From Albifimbria verrucaria (taxonomy: Eukaryota; Ascomycota; Sordariomycetes; Hypocreales; Stachybotryaceae): DNA of 64,000 bases. The position numbers and the translations under genes are program-made. Position 1 is the first letter of the stretch; every line of letters starts with the position of its first letter. Under the pieces are notes generated by a model. The model saw nothing but the letters and a program-made list of their open reading frames with translations, had not been told where the DNA came from and searched no databases. The stretch is taken from NCBI GenBank assembly GCA_020081605.1, contig JAHREC010000011.1, positions 62,001 through 126,000 on the forward strand, given 5' to 3'. Positions 25,250-37,462 of the stretch are shown here, piece by piece.

Positions 25250-26219
25250 ATGACGCCTCCTGCTACGATCGAATCCCTCATTTCTGTAGTCGCTGATCCT
25301 GACTCAGAAGCAGAAACCTATGTTAACCAAGGGTAAATCTCACTCAAAGCGGTTTATAATTTAGCTAATATTGCCTAGGTCTTTGGCTTCTCATGGTGCT
25401 GGTCCATCAGCATTCGGAGGATCGTTGTTGGCGCAGGCAATTTCAGCGGCCACCAATACAGTCCCACATGGCTATCACGTCTATTCATCTCAGTCTACTT
25501 TCTTACGACCACCCAACTTCATAGACAAGTCCTTTTACACCATTGAACGTATTTTCGATGGGCGTGCCTTCTGCACGCGGATTGTCCGCGCAAGCCAAGC
25601 CGGCCGCCACATCTACTCCGCTATAATTTCTTTCCAAAATAGCAAGAATCTACCCGTTGATGTCTTGCAGTATGATACACCGATGCCTGACCTTGACGGT
25701 TCGCATCCAGATAAAGAGGATTTAATGGACTATCGAAAGTTCATTACCGGCTTGATGTCTGGGAAGTCGAAGCCGAAGAGATGGGAGATCGTAGGCGATA
25801 ACGCGCCATTTGAATGGCGTTATCACAGTGTGGAGCAATCATCAAATGAGCCGTCAGATCTTAGCATTCGGACATTTGCACGTTCCCTCCAATATCTACC
25901 TCAAGCCCCGTTACTCATCTCGCAGCGCTCGCATTCCTAACTGATGAGTTCTCCCCAACCCTGCTATAGCCGCAAATATGAATGCAGTTGGCAAAACGAT
26001 GATGAGTCATGTCTCCACGGTTTTTTCCTTACTCATAATATCTCATTCCACAGCAGCGAGGTGAGAGCCGACGAGTGGGTTTTCTTGGAACGGAAAACAT
26101 CGTGGGGTGCTGGAGGTCGAGTCCATCTTTCTCAAAAATTATGGAATGCGCAAACGGGAAAGCTAGTTGCGACTGTTGATCATGAAGCGTTGATAAGGCT
26201 TGGAAAGCCTAAGATTTAA
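25250..26219 (+). CDS. Acyl-CoA thioesterase (TesB/HotDog), frameshifted
   Basis: Hydrolyses acyl-CoA thioesters; TesB-type enzymes occur in peroxisomal lipid metabolism and in some secondary-metabolite clusters. Exon 1 is 25250-25332 (MTPPATIESLISVVAD); a 46-nt intron (25333-25378) is followed by exon 2 with SHGAGPSAFGGSLLAQAISAA, the first HotDog helix, and STFLRPPNFIDKSFYTIERI. The C-terminal HotDog reads ADEWVFLERKTSWGAGGRVHL and KLVATVDHEALIRL. Three frame slips lie at homopolymers 25906-25909 (C4), 25959-25961 (C3) and 26021-26026 (T6); one more base at each gives a continuous frame of normal length with no stop. The catalytic Gln expected in the last motif (QEGLIR in relatives) appears as His. 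Divergent partner is the methyltransferase. Confidence 0.82.
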
Positions 26220-28655
26220 TCTGATAAGTAGTATATATTATACTGATTCACCCACCTCAAAGAGTTGTAGTCGCAATTGGAGCTCTTGGAATATGTCAAA
26301 AACATACACCACATTTGTTTCTTTTAAAGATCTGTGCCCTAATATGCAAATCCAAATAATCTTAATGCCGGTGCAGGGTAAGGCATCTGTCCCTGCGTCG
26401 CATTCAGCACACCCAGAGCTTGGATATCGCTTTCAACCTCTTCTAAAAATTTAATTGCTCCTGGACGGACACAGGTCATGGTAAAGCTCTGAAGCCGTTG
26501 GCATGTCTGGAAGGCGGCCTTGTGGCTAGCCGAGATTTTCAGGTTTTCAAACGTTCAGGGGCTGCTGGGAACTTGATGTTACATCAAGGCAGCCAAGAGT
26601 GAGCCGTTTACCCGTGCGAAATCGCAGGGGTAAGCCGTCTTCCCCAACGGGTGTGACCAAAAGGTGTGGCACCTGCCTAGAGCTGAAAAAGAAGCAGATA
26701 AGCCACTCATGGTATGCTGTTCATAGCAGCAGAGTGGCCAATAGATATTGAAAGTTCTCGAATTAGTTTGGTCTGATGCCTTGCACAGGAGGTGAAGAGG
26801 GGCTTTATGCAGTTGGTTTTAAGTTATAACTAATCCGACAGTGGTCAGGTGCTTATCATATGCAGAAACAGCGTCTTGCATATGCAGTGTGGGTCCACTG
26901 TGAGCTGCATAACCCACTTGACAAGAATATGGGTAGCTCGAAGGATGGCGAGTGCACACCAGCACGACTTCTGACATATATCCGCTATTGTAAGGGCTAT
27001 TAAGGGGTAAGTTGAGAGAGGCAGGGAGAAGATACAGCGCTAAGATATAAATATAGTGGAATAATTAAATTGCGGCCTAATTTTGAGGAAAATTACTAAG
27101 CTCATTGTCAAATCTGGAAAAGAATACAATAGAGAATAATAACGGCACGAGAAAAGGGACTTTGGGGGCGGCAGAGCTTACAGACAATATAAGTAAGGTA
27201 TGTAGCATTTTTAGCCACAACGGCTGACACCTAATATCCCTCGGACGTTGAGATTAAAGCCGCTCTTGCCGTGAAAGAGTAGGTAGAGCTGTTGTGCCGA
27301 ACTACCTGGTAATAAAGTATGTTGGTTCTTGTTGTATGTAGTGCGATGTAACCCAATACACACTGCGGCTGGATGCCAGTCCGCCTGCGACCTTGGAGGC
27401 CTCAGTTACTGGGAACCAAGAAAACCCTCGTGAAATTACATGTTGTCACAAACGTGGGAAACGAGAGTAGGGATTGCGAAATCCAACCAAAATTACAGGG
27501 TACCTGGCCAAGAATCTGAGAATAGCAGTAGTCTTGTATAGTCTTATAATGTTCACAGTGAATTCGTTTACGTAGCAAGCTGAAGCGGTTTTGACCCCTT
27601 CTGCTCAACTTAAAGTACCATTGCACACCTTTCCTATACGAATCACAGTGCATCCGAGGTTACAATTACCTAGAAGGCTTGGATACTTCTTCAAACAAGG
27701 TCGTCGTGGCATGCTCGCCTCATCAAAGTCTTCGGCCTAGCGCCGGACCTACAGCGAGAAACCGTCGCCCACTTGTGTCCTAGGGTTGATAAGCCTGCTG
27801 AAATTGGCATACGTTTCCCTCCTGAGGAATTTTGTGTCGGGTGAAACAGTAAACAACCAACCTGCAGCTGCAATTACAAGAAAAAGGAAGTTGCACCGCC
27901 GTGAAGACACACCTCCACAAAGGCTCACGGCAGGGTCTTGGAAGCTACCCGGAAAAATGGATAGACACGCATGAGGTGACGTAGTGTTGGGCTTTCCGTC
28001 CATATAGTGAACATGTCCTGAAGCATTGCAACATTGTGCGGGAGACCTGAGAAAGCATTGGAAGTAGGTTATTTATTCAGACCTTTAATAACTCTGATGG
28101 GGTTGTATAAGGCTCCTCTTGCCTTCGGGCGCATCTGTGAGGCCTACCTACCCTGTCTGCCGAGTGCTACAGCCAACAAACTTCTGCGTCAGGGGCCATT
28201 GCCAAGGGGTAGGGGCGGGGTTTAGAGTAGAGGTTGTCGCCAATCATCTGAGTAGCCGCTCGAGGATTGAATAGCACCGCCAGCCTTACAAGGAGGTTGA
28301 TGTTGGCCTACGACAGTAGTGAGGGCGTTGTCTTCCGGCTCGGCTCCAAACCCGGTTGTCCTAGAGGATGTAGGTACGAGCCAACAGTCACTGGGCCATC
28401 CCTCTCCCTACTGTGAGGCTTCCTCCCTTTTCCGCCCTCGTTTTGGCCCCCCTCCCCTTGCCTCTCTCCACTTCTCGAACCTATTCGTCGTCGCATGCCA
28501 ATTGCTCAATCTCAATGCGTCCGTTGTGCCTCGTCGAGAAGCACAATTTTCTTTACGAACTCGCAGCACATGCCTTTGGAGTTTCCCAAGTCGCTCTCCT
28601 CCACTACTCTCCTGGGTCACTTGCACTGCCATTCCAAATCCAATTTTATGCCGTC
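26220..28655. other. Long intergenic region
   Basis: About 2.4 kb without a recognised gene. A minus-strand ORF at 27749-28003 has a hydrophobic core (NFLFLVIAAAGWLF) but no family match known to me. ORFs at 28319-28655 are in the P450 5' flank and look like GC-rich shadows. No repeats or RNA genes recognised. Confidence 0.4.
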
Positions 28656-30313
28656 ATGTTGACTCCCATCATCATCGCGGCCGTTGCGCTGGCCACAACC
28701 TACTTGTACAAGAGGCTGCAATATAAGCGATTTGAACAGCATGGCTGCTTGCCACAGCACCACCCTAGCTTGATTTTGGGTCATCTAAAGAAGTTAGATG
28801 CCATCATTAAAAGCGGCCCCGCAGATCGCCACCCAGGTATGCCCTTTATTCAGGTCTAGCAGCCCTCTTTCGGGGTCATACGTGCCTTCCATCGTCTAAG
28901 ACTCCTTGCTAGATTATATCTTCGGTGAGATGCTCAACGAACTTGGCCGGCCGCCCTTGATGTACGTTGACCTCCGACCTGTCAATCGTCCGATGGTTCT
29001 CATCAGCAGCCATGAAATCGCTGAACAGGTCTCACGATCATCAAAACTCTTCACGACTAGCGTACCCTAAAAGTGATATGGCATATCTTCATCCTCCAAC
29101 GGGCGAGACTTCCATTCTTCTGGCACATGGAGATGAATGGAAGGTATTGCGTAAGAGATACAGCAATGCTTTTGCTCCGTAGCACATCATGACTCTTCTA
29201 CCATACATTCTGGACAAGACCTTAGTCTTTGCAAAGCGACTGGACATACAGGCAAACTCCGGCCAGGAGTTTCCTCTTGTTGACCTTGCCATTAATCTCA
29301 CCTTCAATATCATTGGTGCTGTTGTTATGGATATCGATTTGGAGGCCCAGGCTGAAGATCCATCACGCCAGGGCGAACTGGTCCGGCTATACATTGATTT
29401 ATTTCGCACTTACTGGGATGACAAGGCAGATTGGCCTTGGTGGCTAGTCCCCAAGTTCACTGGACACGTCGCCGTCTCACTACGCGTATCGATTCATTGC
29501 CCAAAAACATGATTGGCCGTAAGCACATAGAGCAACAAGCTTCAGGAGATACGCAAATGAAGAGTATACTCAACCTTAGCTTGTCTGATACTAAGGATCT
29601 CACCCCAGAGCGTCTCAACGAGACATGCCACCAGATCAAGACCTTCCTTTTGGCCGGCCATGACACAACAAGTATTAGTCTTGCATGGTGCATGTACCTC
29701 CTTTCACGCACCCCACGGGCCCTCACAAAAGTGCGCAATGAACTGGACGACCTTCTGGGTCCCAGTATTGATCCAGAGTCTGTACGTGTACAGCTTCTCT
29801 CGCCTGATGGCCCGGAGATTCTCCGCAAAATGATCTACATCTCTGCTGTGATCAAAGAAACGCTGCGGTTGTTCCCGCTAGCCGCTACGGCGCGTTACAC
29901 AAAACCAGGCACTGGATTTGCGGTGCAAACGCCCAGCGGTGAGGAACACTGCCTAGATGGGATGATCATCTACAACGCCGAAAGTCATATCCAGCGTGAC
30001 CCAGCGGTTTTTTGGCGAAACAGCCGATGTTTTCGTGCCAGAGCGGTGGCTGCCAGAGAAGAGAGGCTCAGAGTTCCCCGCTGGTTCTTGGAGGCCATTC
30101 GAACGCGGGCCGCGAGGCTGTATTGGGCAGGACTTTGCATTAATTGAACTGCGCGCCATCATCGCCATGATAGCCCGCCGCTTTGACTTTGTCAAGGTCG
30201 GTCTTGGTGAGCTGGCTCTCAATGAAAGGAATGAACCGACCCTAGATGACTACGACATGGCCCATGTCAAGTCACAGGTCTACAATGTAAGTGTCTCTAG
30301 AAATTGGAGGTAA
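28656..30313 (+). pseudogene. CYP59-like cytochrome P450 with a stop and frameshifts
   Basis: Similar to the sterigmatocystin-pathway P450 type (CYP59). Start ATG 28656 gives the anchor LTPIIIAAVALATTYLY. Intron 28837-28912 joins to YIFGEMLNELGRPPLMYVDL. Downstream are DEWKVLRKRYSNAFAP, LINLTFNIIG-type segment, the I-helix FLLAGHDTTSISLAW, the K-helix ETLRLFPL, PERWLPE and an intact heme loop FERGPRGCIGQDFALIEL. A TAG at 29180-29182 stands where relatives have a Gln codon (a C-to-T change), and frame changes occur near 29067, 29470 and at the T6 run around 30008. Catalytic motifs are otherwise well preserved, so damage is recent or partly sequencing error. About 520 residues. Product unknown. 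Confidence 0.78.
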
Positions 30314-31361
30314 ATGGTCACGATATTGTAGGCTTAAGACTAAGATGATGTTCTACAGACACGACAGGTCAACTCAAGACCCGTAGATAATATGAGGATG
30401 AAATTGAAAAGGCATTAAAGATACAATATCATCACTAAGAAATGTGCAACCATAATGCCTGGTACTGAAAAGATTATACTTTGAGCTTAGTGTAGTTCGG
30501 AAAGCTTCTGTTAAAAATGGGCGTTCCTTTCTACCGCGATCTGTATATATATGCTGGGGTATATTATAAAAGAATTCCTCGGTTTTTCTCTATGGCGAGG
30601 AGACGATTTACATATCACTTTATTTATTTTTGTCATGCTCATGCCTGGCGTTTTGCAATTACTTTCAAATTAAATGCACAGTTCAATGGACCCAGTGCGC
30701 TCTGAGTCACGGCATACTCTTCAATTCGCTTACTGCATCATCGTCCCAGGGACTTTGTGTGATATATAGCGGAGCTATCAAGACATGATCATCAGTGGTA
30801 ATTTGGGTAACCTGACTTGATAGATTAGTATATGGTATGCACGCAGGAAAGTTCGTTCCTCACGAGCTATTGGACACAAAGCACGTGATAGGCCAAAATG
30901 ATAGCTTTTCTTCACTTGCTGATCTCTTGCATTAACTTGAATGTGGTGACAAGAGCTACTACAAGGCTTAGTAGTCTGATCATAAGGCTCAACCCCTGGA
31001 AATGCTCAGGGAACCACGGTGATTTATTATCGACAATGGTTGCCGGCAAACTGAAATGAAATGTAAACTTGGGACTGTTTATAAAATGATAAGAACAAAC
31101 AAAAATGTGCTTAACCAAGATATTTTCCCTAATATTTATATGACATGTTGTAATGCCAGACGAAATCACTTCAATCTCCCTTAGCGTCGTAGGTACCATT
31201 GTTATCTGCTCAGTCGTGTTGTAATCTTCAGCCTACCTTAGCCAACTTGCATATTTATTTGGTCTAGAAACCTTTGCAGGATGTGTCATGAGAAGTGCAA
31301 GAAACATTGAACTAAATTTAATAAGTATACTGTCTTTTTACAATGCTTAACTGTCTTCCAA
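30314..31361. other. Intergenic
   Basis: 3' flank of the P450, then ordinary sequence. ORFs 30517-30705 (plus) and 30912-31199 (minus) have hydrophobic stretches but no recognisable domain; I do not call them. Confidence 0.4.
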
Positions 31362-31697
31362 ATGCTTCTCATCAGAAGTCATTTTCCACTCATCTCTTTT
31401 GTAGTGTTTGAATCAAGTATATCGCTCTCTCGACTTGGTTCAGCAGGTACCTTGGACAAGATAGATCCTACCAAAACCCAACCTTCAATACTGGACAAGA
31501 TTCCGGCAACGGCACCGCCAGAGGATGTGATTCCCAACTTGATAAGACTATACACTCTCGCCGAACCTGGCAGAATAGTCATTGCTATTACTCTGCCACT
31601 GATGATATCTGGTGTCGCCCTACGATTCTACACTCATCTACGAATGGCTTGTGCTACTGGTGTAGACGACTGTGGGCCATTCCTGCCTCAGCCTTGA
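31362..31697 (+). pseudogene. Fragment of rhodopsin/Pth11-like membrane protein
   Basis: A 111-codon ORF whose second half, RIVIAITLPLMISGVALRFYTHLRM followed by GVDD, resembles the first transmembrane helix and adjacent loop of fungal rhodopsin-domain (Pth11-like GPCR) proteins. After GVDD the expected W-A-I-like helix appears in another frame (about 31672-31720) and then stops; the remaining five helices are not found. Probably a truncated gene or relic. The start ATG is uncertain because the first ~50 residues look unrelated to the family. Confidence 0.4.
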
Positions 31698-34600
31698 TTT
31701 CAGGCTTGGCTGCCTGACTTTTGTAATTGTATAGATCTCTGCATCGCGGCCTCCGTAAGAATACAAATAAGCGCATGCACATCCTCTGCCAGCTACGTCT
31801 TTGGACAGGCAAGTGTACTATGTTACTGCGCTGTCACACCGTCGATTATGTCTTGTCGCAGTCATCTAGGAACTGGAATTGACCCTCTGTTATAGTCCTT
31901 GGCAATTCTATGGAACCTCACACGTGGAATGTTCCCTTGAGCAAGATCACGCCCAAGTACATCTCGGTAAGTATCCCTATTACTGAACTGCAAGTATTTT
32001 GGAGCCGTTTGTTGATGACGTGCAAATTCAGGGAACTGATGCTTCCACCGACCTATATGCAGCCAGCGCTTTGCTATTGAGAGTTTCGATCCCAGTGTTA
32101 TAGCTACCCACATTTCAAGCAGATAAGGCAGCCAGTGTCTTGATAAGGATATGAGTCGTGCTGATAACTGCTTTCTACATCGTCTGTATTATCTTAACAT
32201 CCCTTTTTGCAAATCGAGCCAGTGGCCTAGCAATATCAGTCCCATCGAATTTTTGGTTCTACAAAGCAAGAGTGATTGCATAGATACCAGCTTACTGTTC
32301 AAGGCGTCTTTAGCACATCATCGGAAATTTAAGTCTTGATCCTTCCTGAGATTACCTTTTCTGTTTATGCAAACCCATCGATATATTCAGGCACCGGATT
32401 AACCCAGAGATGCCCGGGCAAGGAAGGCGCCTTAACTTCAATACCTTCTACCTTGTGAAAGGTGTCTTCGAGAATATAATAGATGTGGCCTTTCTATTAC
32501 TTCTAGTCCCTATAGTGCTAGGACTGTAAATGCCTACTAGGATAAAGCTAGTTATTAGCCGAATATTTCTTTTAAGTGACTTGTAGGTTTTGTATTTTCG
32601 CTTTATAGCAGGTATATGATTGAGAGTGGCATAGCGAAGTATTGTAAACTGTCTTTATATTTACTATATTTATATACCTAACAGGGAATATAGGAAGGCA
32701 TTCAAGAAAAGAGTATTGACTCACGCTAATTGGCAATTAGTTAAATAAAATAATACAGAAAAATGGAACGAACTTGATGTAACCTCTGCTATAATATGCG
32801 GTTGTCTGCCGGTATACGATCCTGTGAGGGGCCACCTTATCAGCTTATACACCAGGCTTGTCGATGGATACGAATCCGCGTTCAAATGCACTAGACCGAC
32901 AGGAGTAATATCCGAGCAAGGTGTCCAACCTGGATTATTATATTCGAGCGGCAGAGGCAATCGATATGGTTTCTCCGTGTACCCCATATGATAGCGCCAC
33001 AGGGAGATCAGAGTAGGAGTCGATAATGGATCTCGTCTTTGATTCCAGAGGACTCATGCATATTGTACTAGCACACTAGAGCAGTGAGTCTAGTGATATC
33101 ATGCGCTACCATCGCATGTAATTTTATCAGAGTTAACAACAATGAGCAAGGTGTAACGGTCCAGTCTGTGATCCTCTGTATTACAGGAGATGAGGCCTGT
33201 ACGGTTGTATGGTAGCTTTATGGCCCTGGTTATACATTGGTAGGTATGCCAGACCCGTTTAAACGCTAAACTGTAATATAATGCGCGACAATACTGGGTC
33301 TGATTTGGTTATGAATGGCTAGGTACCCATTGATATCGCGCACGCCTTCATTTGTCCAGTACCTCGAAGACCCGTTCATGATACTTGAGGTTATACTGCC
33401 TGATCTTCCTTTGTTTTTTTATTCTACATAATAATAGAAAGACTTGCATTCTGTCGGTCTAGATATCACAGCAGAAGCCCCTTTTTGTACAAGTAACGTC
33501 TCTCTGGCCCTGAAGGCTTCGTGGTATGTCGCACCAAGGATCGGAGGGTAGCTTGTTTACTGATTACAATTTCTCAATGCTAGGCTAGATGTTTGTCTTA
33601 ATCCTTTTGAGTGTGACTCTTTCTCTGGGAGCGGATTCTTCGAAAAGGACTTATTTCTGATTTGTTATTATCTAGATTACACCATAGGAGTACTCTATGA
33701 ACTCCCTAAATTGGTTGCATGAAGAACATGCCCTCAAGATTATCCGCCCCTTGACACTAGTATCGATTGCGAGAAATAACTTTACTGATAACCGGGTCAG
33801 GAGGAGCTGGCTTAATGACTGCCTTGTAATGGCCAAGGGCTCTTAATAAATGGGGCTGAGCCGAGGAAGGGTGAACTCCTGACCCTGTCATGCGCGGCCA
33901 ACTTAGCTAAATATTCTCCGTCTGTCGGTGGTACTATGCAATCTGTGAGGTTGACCCCAGTGCCCTGACATTTTTGCAGTCAGGTTGTACTATACATTAA
34001 TTATTAGACTATAACGAACGAACAGAATAGGGTAGTATTGTATATCGAATTGCGTATAGCCCAGGCAACTTTGACACAAAGGATGAATCTTCCAAACTAC
34101 CTCTAAGTTAGCTTGCCCGTTGAAAGTTCCTTCTGACAGGGTTTGCAAGAAGAACGTTTTACCAAGAAGCTTGGGAGTACGATCACTGGCTTATGCAATC
34201 CCCATCCTTCGAAAACCTTACTAATAGAGGTTACACGGCTACTTTTAGTCGCTGACATAGATATCACAGATCGCAGGGTCATGAAGGGTCTAGCATTTGG
34301 AAAAATCTTGACGATCGCCCCCAACCAAGCCGTTTGAGTGATGCATCGGTTCCTCGGGGGCCAGGATCCGTAACCGAGTAGGACTCAATAGAACAGGGTT
34401 CTGAAAGAAGCTTTGCGGAGCCGAAATGATTATTAGGTGTCCGACAAAGGATCCAGACCCTGAAAATCTGGACGAATATAATAACTGATTGATTGGAATG
34501 CCCTTGAAGAACAATCCCTTAAGCAAGATGGATTATGTATAATGCTGAATAACAATTATATCGTACTTGATCGCATGTTCGGTTTATTCTAAGTATTCAG

Positions 34601-35076
34601 TAATCGGTAGCTTTTGCGTGTCTTTAAAAAACGGTATTCTGGTTAAGGATAAGTTCGTTCCAGGACTCCTTCATCCTGGAAATAGGATGAAGTCAATCCG
34701 AGGATTATAGGATCCAGGGATTCACTATACGAACCTCCTATTGTTAATATCGCGTAGGATTCAATGTGAGCGAGGTATTGCATGTGGCAATAAATATGGT
34801 TGATCAATTGATGGCATTACCTATGTTCACTAGGCTCAGCTTGATCCAGGACAGATTCTGTCCGGGCTTAAGTGAAACTTATGGTAAAGTTAGGACTTGG
34901 GATAAAAGAGATCTTGGGCCTCCTATCGAGGGTCGACCGAAAGTCAGGACTCGAGGAAATTATTATAAGTGCCGAAGCAAATCCTCCTAAAACAAGACAA
35001 GAAATTCTATATACTTCCATTAGCAATCACTTCAGTACCAAATTTCAAATCTCCACTCAAACCCAAGTCTTTTAAT
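31698..35076. other. Long intergenic region without recognised genes
   Basis: About 3.4 kb of ordinary to slightly AT-rich sequence. Only short ORFs occur (32151-32339, 32721-32987, 34103-34337 on both strands, 34766-34990); none has a domain, signal peptide or coding-like composition I can defend. A TATA-like element lies at 35007-35014, 63 bp before the next gene. Confidence 0.4.
35007..35014 (+). promoter_or_regulatory. TATA-like element
   Basis: TCTATATA about 63 bp upstream of the ATG of the small secreted cysteine-rich protein, a plausible core promoter position for a fungal gene. Confidence 0.35.
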
Positions 35077-35452
35077 ATGAACTTCAAGCTCACCTCCATA
35101 CTTGCCACCCTCGTCATTAGCAGCGTAGCCACGGCGGCTCCCACTGAAGGCAAAGATGTCTTTTCTCTCTTCGCAGAGGACGTGAGCCAAGTCGCTGAAT
35201 GTACCTATCACTGCTACTTCATTATCTACAACCCTTTCGGTCTCCTCTGCAACATCCCCAACTGTATCGGTTGCCAGGTTGCTTGCTTCAACCAATATGC
35301 CGAAGATGCCCGTAAGTTCTTCCCTTTTCTTCCCCTCCCCTTGTTTCCGGATTGGGAGCCTTCCTGCGGTCCATTACCTCTTTGCGCGGATAACCTATGG
35401 TTAATCCGGTTACTAAGTTGTGATGACAGGCCGTACCTGCCCTGACTGCTAG
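35077..35452 (+). CDS. Small secreted cysteine-rich protein (effector-like)
   Basis: Predicted 85-residue secreted protein. Start ATG 35077 opens a clear signal peptide (MNFKLTSILATLVISSVATA). Exon 1 ends at 35311 and a 118-nt intron (35312-35429) has donor GTAAGT, branch-like TTACTAAG and acceptor ACAG. Exon 2 adds RTCPDC and TAG at 35450. Reading through the intron instead would give an unusual proline/phenylalanine-rich tail, so splicing is preferred. The mature part has eight cysteines, in CTYHC, CNIPNCIGCQVAC and CPDC, an even number suited to four disulfides. Size, secretion signal, cysteine content and position between AT-rich blocks match fungal effectors, but no homologue is recognised, so the role is inference. 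Confidence 0.7.
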
Positions 35453-36239
35453 GTTGAGCATTTTGACGGAGATATTTAGTATCTTCTTTTTAGAGACAGA
35501 TGATAAAGCTCAGACATGGTTTCCAGCCGCAGAGAATATACAACGGTCTAAAACTTTGACCAGTTGAAACCGAGCAAAATGTAGATGCACTGTAGCTCTG
35601 ATATATCTTGATGGAATCATCATCACCGGTTGAATCGCGATCAATCTGAATAGGCCCCATACGCCTTGTCTCAGGTTCAAAGTGGCTTGTGATTGATTAG
35701 TTTAGTGAAACGCATCCCAGGAGAGGCGTGGGCAAACGTGAATTCTTTTAACATAAACTCTGCCAGCATTTAATGCTACCATACAGTGAGCGTCCTGGTA
35801 TAAATTCCAGCCTGACCCAGCGTGTTACACGGCCCTTCAATGTTATAAAGCTTTGGGCGCTCCATGATAGGTGAGATCGTATGCTAGGTTAGTGGTAAGA
35901 AGCCTTCTAAGGGTTATACTAGAAGCCCATCAAATTGTGCCCAGAAACAGATACTCTGACATATCTATCGACCAGATGCCAGTACCAGTACCGAGATCTA
36001 GAGCACGGAGCAGTTTGGTACTTTAAAGGTTTTATATCGAGAGGGTAGATTTCTTTATTAGAGTCGTCAGGAACCTTTATGCAGATAATAAAAGGTGTTC
36101 GTCACCTCATCAATGGGGAGAAGGTATTTCTTCATTTCTATCTTGTCATCTTGCCTGTGCGAGCGTATGTGTGAGAATTGAGCATGCTGTAATTTTCATT
36201 TGATTATTCATGGGTAGGTTATAGAAGAATAGCTTTTTC
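35453..36239. other. Intergenic
   Basis: Ordinary sequence after the secreted protein gene; only short unsupported ORFs. No feature recognised. Confidence 0.4.
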
Positions 36240-36790
36240 AGTGCTAGATATAGTTAGGGATAGCTACTAAGCTAAGTGATAGTTAATTAATTAAAGATTA
36301 AACTTTTATTTAATATTATTTAATATTTATATAAAAGATATCTTACTTTTATATATTTATTTAAATAAATATTTATATTTATATTTATTGTTTTTATAAA
36401 TTTATAAATTTATAAAATAAGAGAAATTATATATATAAATAATAATATTATTATTATTTTATTTAATCTTTAAATTAATAATTAAAATTTAATTAAATAA
36501 TTTATATAAAATAATAAAAATAATAAGTTTATAAGTTTATATTATATATAACTCTTATAAATAAATAAATTTTTATTTTATTCTCTTATATTTAATAAAT
36601 TTAAGTTTATTAAAATATTATTTTTAAAAATATAATATAATTTAAATATAATATAATTTAAAAGAATAATTACTTAATATATTTATTTAATTATATTATA
36701 GAGTTATAACTATAATCTCTAATATAATAAATAAATTATATAAAACTATATTTATTTATCTTATAGTCCTTCAATAGTTATAGGGTAATA
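36240..36790. repeat. Small AT-rich block
   Basis: About 550 bp dominated by A+T, same character as the large RIP-like blocks, ending just 3' of the HsbA-like gene. Confidence 0.6.
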
Positions 36791-36807
36791 TCTAGTATGA
36801 TTTATAT

Positions 36808-37338
36808 TTAGGCATCATAGGCTGCTATTGCAGTAGCGAATGCACCAGACATCTGTGTCTGTATCGTGAGACCACCTGCCTTCAATTGAAAGGGATGAGC
36901 TGCAATAATCGCATTCATGACCGTAGTAAAAGCATCTGCAAGGGATTTGAGATCTTTCCGCATTTGGTTTGTACCACCCTCAATAGCCGCCCAAGAGGAG
37001 GCCTGGGCTGCAGCAGCATTCAGAGTGGCGAGAAACACGGGTATACGTGACTGAATGTCTGCGAGGATTGCAATGCCGCTTGTTAGACCAAAAGAACCGG
37101 CATTTCGAATATCCACCACTGTTCCATTCAAGGATGTCTGAAGGGTTGTAAAAGCGTTATGGATGGATTCCCTGCCTGCATCGCCGCTGGCAGGGAAGTT
37201 GTTGATCAGATTATTGAGTGTAGTGAACTGAGGGCCAATTTTCTGCGTTATATCATTGCGAACTGTGATATCGTCCCGGGACACGATAGTAGAAGCGGCT
37301 GCGGCTGCCGTGAAGAGAAGTCGAGTTATAGCGACCAT
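36808..37338 (-). CDS. Secreted HsbA-like (hydrophobic surface-binding) protein
   Basis: Intact single-exon gene of about 176 residues. Start ATG 37338 (MVAITRLLFTAAAAASTIVS, a signal peptide); an ATG twelve bases upstream (37350) is also possible. The mature protein is an alpha-helical HsbA/galactomannoprotein-type domain: IGPQFTTLNNLINNFPA, IHNAFTTLQTSLNGTVVDI, GLTSGIAILADIQSRIPVFL, MRKDLKSLADAFTTVMNAII and a C-terminal SGAFATAIAAY. Relatives are secreted, bind hydrophobic surfaces and can recruit lytic enzymes or decorate the cell wall. A TATA-like element (37455-37462, read on the minus strand as TATATAAAA) lies about 120 bp upstream. The gene is bordered by AT-rich sequence 3' and a minisatellite 5', yet its frame is undamaged. 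Confidence 0.85.
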   Translation of the reverse strand: MVAITRLLFTAAAAASTIVSRDDITVRNDITQKIGPQFTTLNNLINNFPASGDAGRESIHNAFTTLQTSLNGTVVDIRNAGSFGLTSGIAILADIQSRIPVFLATLNAAAAQASSWAAIEGGTNQMRKDLKSLADAFTTVMNAIIAAHPFQLKAGGLTIQTQMSGAFATAIAAYDA

Positions 37339-37454
37339 CTTATTAAACAATAAGATGTAGTATTAGATAGCAATATGTGGTCAGGGTTGAGAATATTGCT
37401 TGGTAGAGGAAATTTGTTAGTTTAGATGTGGATGAGTGATCGTCTTGCAAGCGT

Positions 37455-37462
37455 TTTATATA
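37455..37462 (-). promoter_or_regulatory. TATA box of HsbA-like gene
   Basis: TATATAAAA on the minus strand about 120 bp upstream of the ATG at 37338. Confidence 0.4.

Noticed and set aside
27749..28003. Minus-strand ORF with a hydrophobic core
   Set aside because: No recognised family, no supporting motif or neighbour, and overlapping plus-strand ORF of similar length.
34103..34337. Overlapping ORFs on both strands
   Set aside because: Mutual shadows with no domain, signal peptide or conserved motif.
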